Positions 57,474-64,000 of a stretch of DNA of 64,000 nucleotides are shown in pieces. The stretch is from Phreatobacter sp. (GTDB taxonomy: Bacteria; Pseudomonadota; Alphaproteobacteria; Rhizobiales; Phreatobacteraceae), in the NCBI RefSeq assembly GCF_016793595.1, contig NZ_JAEULY010000001.1:1-64000 (forward strand), written 5' to 3'. Below the pieces are notes generated by a model. It did not search any database and was not told the DNA's origin. It saw nothing but the letters and a program-made list of their open reading frames with translations. Positions within the stretch are counted from its first letter, which is position 1. Every line of letters begins with the position of its first letter. The translations under genes were made by a program, and so were the position numbers.

Positions 57474-59732
57474 TCAGGGCGTCGTCACGATGGCCTCGCC
57501 GGTGACGGTCACGGTTGCGGCAAGCGTCGCGTTCGAGTCCGTGCCGGCATAGACCTCGTATTCGCCGGGCTCGACATGGTAGCGGCCCTGGTCGTCGTGG
57601 AAGCCCAGCGAGCGGACTGGTAGCGCGAAGCGCACCGAGCGCGCGGCGCCCGGCTCCAGCGCGACCTTCTCGAAATGGCGGAGCTGGCGCAGCGGCCGGG
57701 ACCGCGAGGCGACCTTCTGGCGGACGTAGAACTGCACGACCTCCTGCCCGGCGGGGCCGCCGGCGTGGGCGAGGCGCACCTCGCCGGCAATGGTGCCGCT
57801 GATCGGCACGGAGGGCGCATCGAGCCGGAGATTGTCCAGCGTGAACCGGGAGTAGGACAGGCCGAAGCCGAAGGGGAACAGCGGCTCCATGCTCTCGTCG
57901 AGATAGCCGGTTTCGTAGCGGAAGTGCTTCACGCGCGGGCGGCCGGTCGGCAGGCGGTCGTAGTAGATCGGCACCTGTCCGGTGGCGCGCGGGAAGGTCA
58001 TCGGCAGCTTGCCGCTCGGATTGACCCGGCCGGCGATCACCTCGGCGATGGCGGTGCGGCCCTCGGTGCCGAGGTGGAATGCCTGGAGGATGGCCGCCAC
58101 GCGGCCGACGAAACGGGTCAGCACGAAGGGACGCGAGGTGTGCATGACGACCACGACAGGCTTGCCGGTGGCGATCAGCGCGTCGAGCAGGGCCTGTTGC
58201 GGCTGCGGCAGGTCGAGATGGGCGCGGGAGGTGCCTTCGCCGATCTGCTCGCAATCCTCGCCGAGCATGACCACGACGAGGTCGGCGGCGCGCGCGGTCG
58301 CAACGGCGCCGGCCGTATTGCCTGCGGCGAGATTGCAATGGGTCGCCAGACCGCGCGAGGAGGCGATGCGCACTCGGCCGGCGAAGAGGCGCGCGAGTTC
58401 GTCGGTCAGGCGATCGGGCCGGACACGCGGCAGGCCTGCCTTGTCGGAATATTGCCAGTCCTCCTGATGGGTGGCGAGCCCGCCGATCACAGCGATGGAC
58501 CGCACCGAAGGCTTCACGGGCAGGACATTGCCCTCGTTCCGGAGCAAAACGATGGATTCGCGGGCGACGGCCAGCGAGTCCGCCCGGGACTGCGGCGTGG
58601 CGAGGTCGCGCCTTGCGAGCGCGGGATCGTAGGGCGCCTCATCGAACAGACCCATATGCATCTTGACCCGCAGCACGCGTCGGACGGCGTCGTCGAGCCG
58701 CGCGGCCGGCACCGTGCCGGCGCGCACGAGATCGGCGAGATGGGCGTCGAAGAGGCCGGACATCATGTCCATGTCGACGCCGGCCATGAAGGCCCGGCGT
58801 ACCGCATCGGGGCCATCGGCCGCCGTGCCGTGGTTCATGAGTTCGCGCACGGATTCGAAGTCCGAAACCACGAAGCCGCGAAACCCGAACCTGCCCTTCA
58901 GGATCTCGGTGACGAGGCCGCGATCCGCCGTGGATGCCACGCCGTTCATGGCGCTGAGCGAGGTCATGACCGTGAAGGTGCCGGCGGCGAGCGCCGCCTG
59001 GAACGGCGGCATGTGGTAGTCCCAGAGTTTGGAGACGGGAATCCAGACACTGTTGTAGTCGCGCCCGCCCTCGGCCTCGCCATAGCCGATGAAATGCTTG
59101 GCGGAGGTGGCAAGGCCGCCCCTGTGGTAGCCCGCAACGCGCGCTGCCGCGACCAGCGTCGCCAGATGCACGTCCTCGCCGGCGCCTTCCATGACGCGGC
59201 CCCAACGGGCGTCGCGCGTCATGTCGATCATCGGCGCGAAGGTCCAGTTGATGCCGGCGGCGCGCGCCTCGCGGGCGGACCAGTAGGAGGCGAGCTCGAC
59301 AAGGCGCAGGTTGAAGGTGGCCGCCTGGCCGATGGGCTGGGGGAAATAGGTCGCGAAGCCGTTGATGGCGTCGAGCGCGATGATCGGCGGAATGCCAAGC
59401 CGCGAGCGGGCGGCATGTTGCTGAACCTCACGGATATGCGCGGGCTCGGTGAAGTTCATCACCGCGCCGGTGCGGCCCTCGCGAAGCCATTCCATGCGGA
59501 ACTCGTCGCCGCGGCCCCAGAGGTTGAGCTGGCCAACCTTCTCGGCAAGCGTCATGCGGGCGAGAAGCTCCTCGACCCGTTGCTCGATTAGCTGCGCTTC
59601 CTCGCCGGTCTTCCAGGCGAGATGCGGCGGCTGCGCAGGCTGCGCCGCCGCCGGTGTCGCTGAAAGAAGCACTGCCAATGCGAGGGGCGCGAGGGCGAAC
59701 GTCGCCGGAACGCGGCGCAGAAATGAATTCAT
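57474..59732 (-). CDS. bglX: Periplasmic GH3 beta-glucosidase (BglX-like)
   Basis: A 752-residue glycoside hydrolase family 3 enzyme. A signal peptide runs to about residue 31 (ATPAAAQ). The TIM-barrel domain holds LATSAKHFIGYGEAEGGRDYN (substrate residues K212, H213) and the nucleophile D291 in GFRGFVVSDFESV; the (alpha/beta)6 sandwich with VVVMLGEDCEQIGEG follows, then a fibronectin-III-like C-terminal domain (GQEVVQFYVRQKVASRSRPLRQL). It cleaves terminal beta-glucose from oligosaccharides in the periplasm. The usual aromatic or His after the nucleophile is here Phe (SDF), a mild departure. Confidence 0.93.
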   Translation of the reverse strand: MNSFLRRVPATFALAPLALAVLLSATPAAAQPAQPPHLAWKTGEEAQLIEQRVEELLARMTLAEKVGQLNLWGRGDEFRMEWLREGRTGAVMNFTEPAHIREVQQHAARSRLGIPPIIALDAINGFATYFPQPIGQAATFNLRLVELASYWSAREARAAGINWTFAPMIDMTRDARWGRVMEGAGEDVHLATLVAAARVAGYHRGGLATSAKHFIGYGEAEGGRDYNSVWIPVSKLWDYHMPPFQAALAAGTFTVMTSLSAMNGVASTADRGLVTEILKGRFGFRGFVVSDFESVRELMNHGTAADGPDAVRRAFMAGVDMDMMSGLFDAHLADLVRAGTVPAARLDDAVRRVLRVKMHMGLFDEAPYDPALARRDLATPQSRADSLAVARESIVLLRNEGNVLPVKPSVRSIAVIGGLATHQEDWQYSDKAGLPRVRPDRLTDELARLFAGRVRIASSRGLATHCNLAAGNTAGAVATARAADLVVVMLGEDCEQIGEGTSRAHLDLPQPQQALLDALIATGKPVVVVMHTSRPFVLTRFVGRVAAILQAFHLGTEGRTAIAEVIAGRVNPSGKLPMTFPRATGQVPIYYDRLPTGRPRVKHFRYETGYLDESMEPLFPFGFGLSYSRFTLDNLRLDAPSVPISGTIAGEVRLAHAGGPAGQEVVQFYVRQKVASRSRPLRQLRHFEKVALEPGAARSVRFALPVRSLGFHDDQGRYHVEPGEYEVYAGTDSNATLAATVTVTGEAIVTTP

Positions 59733-59851
59733 CGGACCGGCAAGGCTCCCCCAAGAGGCTCCATCTTCCTAGCCGCGACGCCCAAGGCTTCGCAATGCGG
59801 CATTGCGCAGCCCGCCTTTCGTTGGCGGAATGCCGGCGCTAAGGAAACCAG

Positions 59852-60634
59852 ATGCCAGCTTTGCCCTTCCCACTGCCGATGCAGACCTTCTCATCCTCCG
59901 GTGTCGAGATCGCCTATTTCGATACGGGCGAGGGGGATCCCGTTCTCTGCATCCACGGTTTCGCCTCGACCGCCCATATCAACTGGACCTATCCGGGCTG
60001 GGTCGAGACCCTGACCAAGGCCGGCCGCCGGGTCATCGCGCTCGACAATCGCGGCCATGGCGGCTCGGCGAAGCTCTACGATCCCGCCCAGTATCACACC
60101 ACGCTGATGGCGGAGGATGCCCGCGCGCTGCTGGACCATCTCGGCATCGATCGAACGGTGGTGCTCGGCTATTCGATGGGTTCGCGCATCACCGCCTTCC
60201 TCGCCCAGCGTCATCCGGACCGGGTGAGCGCGGCGATCATGGGCGGGCTCGGCATCAAGCTGGTCGACGGCGTCGGCCTGCCCGAGAGCATCGCCGAGGC
60301 ACTGGAGGCAGAGACGCTGGAGGAGGTGACCGACCCGCAGGGCCGGATGTTCCGGGCCTTCGCCATGCAGACCAGGTCGGACCGGCGGGCGCTCGCGGCC
60401 TGTATCCGCGGCTCGCGCAACCTGATGAGCCGCGAGGACGCGGCCACGATCCGCTGCCCCGTGCTGATCGCCGTCGGCACAAGGGACGCCATTGCCGGCG
60501 GGCCGGAGCCGCTCGCCGCGATCATCCCAAAGGGGGAGGCGCTTTCCATCCCGGACCGGGATCATATGCCGGCGGTTGGCGACAAGGTGTTCAAGGCGGG
60601 CGCTCTCGATTTTCTCGCGCGCACGAAAGCCTGA
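59852..60634 (+). CDS. Alpha/beta hydrolase
   Basis: A 260-residue alpha/beta hydrolase. The oxyanion motif is CIHGFASTAHINW, the nucleophile S108 in LGYSMGSRI and the histidine in DRDHMPAVGD near the C-terminus. AAGGAAA six bases before the ATG at 59852 supports this start. The substrate is unknown. The next gene, also an alpha/beta hydrolase, follows after 30 bases and the pair is probably one operon. Confidence 0.87.
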   Translation: MPALPFPLPMQTFSSSGVEIAYFDTGEGDPVLCIHGFASTAHINWTYPGWVETLTKAGRRVIALDNRGHGGSAKLYDPAQYHTTLMAEDARALLDHLGIDRTVVLGYSMGSRITAFLAQRHPDRVSAAIMGGLGIKLVDGVGLPESIAEALEAETLEEVTDPQGRMFRAFAMQTRSDRRALAACIRGSRNLMSREDAATIRCPVLIAVGTRDAIAGGPEPLAAIIPKGEALSIPDRDHMPAVGDKVFKAGALDFLARTKA

Positions 60635-60664
60635 TCGCGAGCCCTGACAAGGACCCCGACGCAT

Positions 60665-61519
60665 ATGTCCATCCATCCCCGTCATGCGACCTTCACGGGC
60701 GTCGCCGGCAACCGGCTCGAGGCCGACATCTACGGCCACGGCGAGCGGACCGCGCTGCTGCTGCACGGCGGCGGCCAGACGCGCCATGCCTGGCGCGGCG
60801 CGGCCCGCAAGCTCGCCGAGCGCGGCTTCACGGCGATTCCGGTCGACCAGCGCGGGCACGGCGACAGCGAGTGGGTGAAGGGCGGCCATTACGGCTTTCT
60901 CGACTATGCGGACGACGCCGCCCTGCTCGGCAGGCAGATCGAGGAACGCTTCGGCACCAAGCCGGTCGCCATCGGCGCATCGCTGGGCGGCATGGCCTCG
61001 CTGACCGCCATCGGGCGGGAGCCCTGCTTTTCGGCGCTGATTCTCGTCGACATCGTGCCGCGTGTAGAGGAGGAGGGCGTCCGGCATGTCCACGCCTTCA
61101 TGCAGGCGCGGGTGGAGGACGGATTCGCGACCATCGAAGAGGCGGCCGAACAGGTCGCCGCCTATCTGCCGAACCGGACGCGGCCCCCTTCCGTCGACGG
61201 CCTGCGCAAGAACCTAAGGCAGAAGCCGAACGGACGCTGGTACTGGCACTGGGATCCGGCCTTCATGACCGGCCTGCGTACTCCCGCCATGGACCGCCAG
61301 CAGGCCGTGGAGACGATGGAAGCTGCTGCGAAGAGCCTGACTGTTCCGACGCTGCTGGTGCGCGGCGGGGCATCCGACATCGTCACGCCGGCGGCGGCAA
61401 AGGCCTTCCTCGACGTCGTTCCGCATGCGCGGCTCGTCGATGTCGGCGGCGCAGGTCACATGGTCGCCGGCGACAAGAACGATGTCTTCGCGGCGGCGAT
61501 CATCGATTTCCTCGGCTGA
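60665..61519 (+). CDS. Alpha/beta hydrolase
   Basis: A 284-residue alpha/beta hydrolase. LLLHGGGQTRHAWRGAARKLAERGF is the start of the fold, DQRGHGDSEW follows, the nucleophile is S106 in GASLGGMASL, an acid lies in GGASDIVTP and the histidine in GAGHMVAGD. The cap region holds several aromatic residues. The substrate is unknown. It is distinct in sequence from the hydrolase before it, so they are neighbours and not a fresh duplication. Confidence 0.87.
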   Translation: MSIHPRHATFTGVAGNRLEADIYGHGERTALLLHGGGQTRHAWRGAARKLAERGFTAIPVDQRGHGDSEWVKGGHYGFLDYADDAALLGRQIEERFGTKPVAIGASLGGMASLTAIGREPCFSALILVDIVPRVEEEGVRHVHAFMQARVEDGFATIEEAAEQVAAYLPNRTRPPSVDGLRKNLRQKPNGRWYWHWDPAFMTGLRTPAMDRQQAVETMEAAAKSLTVPTLLVRGGASDIVTPAAAKAFLDVVPHARLVDVGGAGHMVAGDKNDVFAAAIIDFLG

Positions 61520-61670
61520 TTCCGGAAATCGCTGCAAGTCTTTGGCGTTGTGCGGGAATCCCTGCGCGTGCTGACAATCCGATTCCGTTCCGCCGCGATC
61601 TTCTTCATGTTTTGATTCCGATTCAGCCGGCGCGGCGATTCGCCTGTCGCGCGGAAATATTCGCGGGCCG

Positions 61671-61698
61671 TGTCACATTCGCCCATGCCGGTCTCGTC
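61671..61698 (+). promoter_or_regulatory. ECF41-type sigma factor promoter
   Basis: TGTCACA at 61671-61677 and CGTC at 61695-61698 are separated by 17 bases. The known ECF41 target motif is TGTCACA-N16-CGTC, upstream of the partner (COE) gene. It lies about 50 bases before the AhpD-like gene and two genes before the ECF41 sigma factor itself, fitting autoregulation. The one-base longer spacer is a small departure. Confidence 0.75.
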
Positions 61699-61748
61699 CT
61701 GACGTCGAACAGTCGGCGGGAGGCCGGCGATCCGATGGAGAAGACCAA

Positions 61749-62204
61749 ATGAAAGCGCGCCTGAACACGTTCACCGCTTCGCCTGCCGCGATGAAGGTGA
61801 TGATGGATTTCTCGGCGGCCGTGACCGCGCTCGACATCGAGCACAGCCTGCAGGAATTGGTGAAAATCCGCGCCTCGCAGATCAACGGCTGCGGCTTCTG
61901 CCTGCACATGCACACGCGCGACGCGCTGAAGCAGGGCGAGAGCGCCGAGCGCATCTTCCTGCTCGACGGCTGGCGCGAGTCGCCGCTCTACACCGATCGC
62001 GAGCGTGCCGCGCTGGCCTGGACCGAGGCGCTGACCAGGTTGCCGGGAACGGTGGTTCCCGACGATGTCTACGAGCAGGTGAAGGCGCATTTCACGGCGG
62101 ACGAACAGGTGAAGCTGACCGTGATCATCGGCGCGATCAACACCTGGAACCGGATCAATGTCGGCTTCCAGGTGCCCCATCCCGTGAGCAGGACGGCTGC
62201 CTGA
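61749..62204 (+). CDS. Carboxymuconolactone decarboxylase/AhpD-family protein, ECF41 partner
   Basis: A 151-residue AhpD-like protein of the CMD family. C48 and C51 with H55 in NGCGFCLHMHTRDA form the peroxidase-type CxxC motif, unlike true PcaC. It would act as an alkylhydroperoxidase or similar thiol enzyme. It directly precedes an ECF41 sigma factor gene (stop and start one base apart) and follows an ECF41-type promoter; CMD-like genes are one of the three usual ECF41 partners. A GGAGAAG precedes the ATG. Confidence 0.92.
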   Translation: MKARLNTFTASPAAMKVMMDFSAAVTALDIEHSLQELVKIRASQINGCGFCLHMHTRDALKQGESAERIFLLDGWRESPLYTDRERAALAWTEALTRLPGTVVPDDVYEQVKAHFTADEQVKLTVIIGAINTWNRINVGFQVPHPVSRTAA

Positions 62205-62205
62205 C

Positions 62206-63078
62206 ATGGCGAGCGGCGGCGACGCAGCGGCGGTCTTCGACGCGCAGCGGCCACGGCTGGTGCGCATCGCCTACCGGATGCTCGGTTCGGTCGCCGAGGC
62301 GGAGGACGTGGTTCAGGATGCCTGGCTGCGCTGGCATCAGGCGGACCGCGCAAACGTGCGCGACCCCGCCGCCTTCCTCGCCCGCACGGTGTCGCGGCTG
62401 TCGCTCGACGTGCTCAAGTCGGCGCGGGTGAGGCGGGAGGCCTATGTCGGCCCGTGGCTGCCCGAACCGATCCTCGTCACGGAGGAGGAGCCCGAGGACG
62501 ATGTGACCCTCACCCTGATGATGGCGCTGGAGCGGCTGTCGCCGCTGGAGCGCGCCGCCTTCCTGCTCCACGACGTGTTCGGCATGCCGTTCGAGGAGAT
62601 CGCGGTCGCCGTCGACCGCGACCCGGCGGCGTGCCGGCAGCTTGCGGCCAGGGCACGGACCCATGTGCGGGGGGAGCGCCCCCGCTATCGCGTCGAGAAG
62701 GAGCGGGGGCTTGCGATCGCCAGCGCCTTTCTCGATGCCTCGCGCTCCGGCGATGTCGGCGCGCTGAAGGGCCTGCTGGCGGCGGACGTCGTGCTGCACT
62801 CGGACGGCGGCGGCAAGCGCGTCGCGGCCCAGAAGCCGGTGGTCGGCGAAGCGGTCGTGACGCGCTTCTACCGGCATTGGGCCGAGAAGGGCGGTTATCG
62901 TCGCCCGGCCGTCCTTCACGTCGGACTGATCGACGGGTTGCCGGGATATGTGACCGAGGAGGCCGACGGCATTCAAGTCACGGTTCTCGGCATCGAGGAC
63001 GGGCGCATCGCGGCGATCTATGTCGTGCGCAATCCCGACAAGCTGGCGCGGCTGGCGGCGCAGTTCGCCCGCGTCTGA
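62206..63078 (+). CDS. ECF41-family RNA polymerase sigma factor
   Basis: A 290-residue extracytoplasmic-function sigma factor. Regions sigma-2 (about residues 8-75) and sigma-4 (about 100-155) are followed by the extra SnoaL-like C-terminal domain that marks ECF41. The three signature motifs are present: WLPEP (84-88) between the sigma domains, DGGGK (200-204) and NPDKL (276-280) in the C-terminal extension. In this family the extension, not a separate anti-sigma, controls activity. It is co-transcribed with the AhpD-like gene. Confidence 0.95.
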   Translation: MASGGDAAAVFDAQRPRLVRIAYRMLGSVAEAEDVVQDAWLRWHQADRANVRDPAAFLARTVSRLSLDVLKSARVRREAYVGPWLPEPILVTEEEPEDDVTLTLMMALERLSPLERAAFLLHDVFGMPFEEIAVAVDRDPAACRQLAARARTHVRGERPRYRVEKERGLAIASAFLDASRSGDVGALKGLLAADVVLHSDGGGKRVAAQKPVVGEAVVTRFYRHWAEKGGYRRPAVLHVGLIDGLPGYVTEEADGIQVTVLGIEDGRIAAIYVVRNPDKLARLAAQFARV

Positions 63079-63175
63079 AACATGGCGCGAAGCAGTGGAA
63101 ACACGGCAGCGGCGGCACGGCATGGCGGGGTAATCCTCCGCCGGTAGAGGCATGGCGACCCACAGGGAGACCGTC

Positions 63176-63979
63176 ATGACCGCCGCCCGTTTCGCTCTCG
63201 TCCCCGTCTTCGCGCTTGTCGCGTTCGCGCCGGCCTCCGCCCAGCAGCCCGGCCTGTCGCCCGGCATCCCGCCATCCGTCGGGCAGGAGATCGACCGGGC
63301 GCTGTCGCAGGTGCCGGGCAGTGCGCGCGGCGGGGCCGGCGCGCCCACGGTCGGCGCCGAGGTCGACGCGATGATCAACGGCGCGCGCGCCGGCCGCCCG
63401 GCGGCTCCCCGGCAGGTGGCGGTGGCCTTCGCGAACCGCACGCCCCACAAGGCGTTGGTCGTCCAGTTCACGCAGGTCGGCCGTCCGGACTGGGGCGCCA
63501 ACCGCCTCGTCCGCGAGCGCTTCAACGCCGGCGCGACCATGCGCTGGCGCGTCGATGGCCCGGAATGCCGTTACGACGTGCGGATCACTTTCGAGGAAGG
63601 CAATGAGTTCGTCCGCCTCGACCATGATTTCTGCGCGCAGGAGAAGATCGAGATCACCGCCATCGATGCGCCTGTGGCCGCCATGCCCGCGCGCGATGCC
63701 GTTGCCCTCTACCGGGTGGTCAACCCGACCGACCGCGTCGTCTCGGTGCTGCGCGTGACGCCCTCGGGTGCCGGCCGGCCTGGTCCCGACCTGCTCGGCG
63801 AATGGGTGATGATGAAGGGCGATCACTATACCGGCCGCGTCGCCCGCGGCGGCCAGTGCCTCTACGACATCCGCATCGGCTTCAATCCCGAGGAGACCCA
63901 GACCGCCACCATCGCGCGACAGAACCTGTGCGAGACCTCGGAGATCATCGTTCCGGCCCGCGCAACGACGGGCGGCTGA
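63176..63979 (+). CDS. Secreted protein of unknown function
   Basis: A 267-residue exported protein with a signal peptide ending near ASAQQP. A low-complexity stretch follows to about residue 75, then two similar beta-rich segments: RQVAVAFANRTPHKALVVQF to MRWRVDGPECRYDVRITFEEG, and VALYRVVNPTDRVVSVLRVT to GQCLYDIRIGFNPEE. The CRYDVRI and CLYDIRI repeats suggest an internal duplication. Two pairs of cysteines could form disulfides. I recognise no family. AGGGAGA precedes the ATG at 63176. It lies 97 bases after the ECF41 gene on the same strand. Confidence 0.65.
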   Translation: MTAARFALVPVFALVAFAPASAQQPGLSPGIPPSVGQEIDRALSQVPGSARGGAGAPTVGAEVDAMINGARAGRPAAPRQVAVAFANRTPHKALVVQFTQVGRPDWGANRLVRERFNAGATMRWRVDGPECRYDVRITFEEGNEFVRLDHDFCAQEKIEITAIDAPVAAMPARDAVALYRVVNPTDRVVSVLRVTPSGAGRPGPDLLGEWVMMKGDHYTGRVARGGQCLYDIRIGFNPEETQTATIARQNLCETSEIIVPARATTGG

Positions 63980-64000
63980 ATCAGGCAGCCTTGACACGGG

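Overview
The window is chromosomal DNA from a high-GC alphaproteobacterium, most likely of the order Hyphomicrobiales (Rhizobiales). This rests on the mix of families: Usg, ExoD, BcsS-like, DUF6867 in a liv operon, an aerobic CO-dehydrogenase-like cluster, a molybdopterin-binding/nucleotidyltransferase fusion, and a bacterial proteasome homologue (Anbu) cluster. The genus cannot be fixed from the sequence alone. Genes are densely packed, overlaps of 1-8 bases are common, and there is no prophage, transposase or CRISPR array.

Regions. 0-11 kb is core housekeeping: purL-bolA-grxD, an M15-type peptidase, a GST, rpsD and murI, a HpcH-family aldolase, a VapBC module, and purB. 11-17 kb holds an AmpD-like amidase, rpe, a DadA-like oxidoreductase followed by an isonitrile-hydratase-like protein, ccdA and a Bug-type binding protein. 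17-23 kb is one minus-strand branched-chain amino-acid/amide ABC operon (livH-livM-livG-livF-DUF6867-livK). 23-26 kb carries a flavin reductase, pcaC, a ParE-type toxin with a small antitoxin, and pcaD.

26-37 kb is a molybdenum hydroxylase locus: small Fe-S, large Mo and FAD subunits, a palindromic repeat, a LysE exporter, a DUF3108 protein, CoxD- and CoxE-like maturation factors, an XdhC split into two genes, and a MoCF/MobA-like fusion. The large subunit carries AYRGAGR, the form II motif, not the form I CO-dehydrogenase loop, so the substrate is unknown. The 415-base gap after it holds a strong minus-strand terminator and probably a small RNA.

37-48 kb is envelope and exopolysaccharide related (GT2-GtrA, GT39, a beta-barrel protein, a BcsS-like protein, Usg, two tandem ExoD) plus an FAD monooxygenase, a beta-propeller protein and tRNA-Leu(UAA). 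48-50 kb holds gpt, a CinA-type protein and a VOC protein with a clear promoter and palindromic operator.

50-55.4 kb is the Anbu locus: transglutaminase, alpha-E and circularly permuted ATP-grasp genes on the minus strand, divergent from trhO-slyX-anbu. This is the most interesting system here: a predicted peptide-ligation/peptidase set beside a self-compartmentalising protease, of unresolved function. 55.6-64 kb has secreted proteins, a GH3 beta-glucosidase, two alpha/beta hydrolases and an ECF41 sigma factor with its AhpD-like partner, whose upstream promoter closely matches the published ECF41 consensus.
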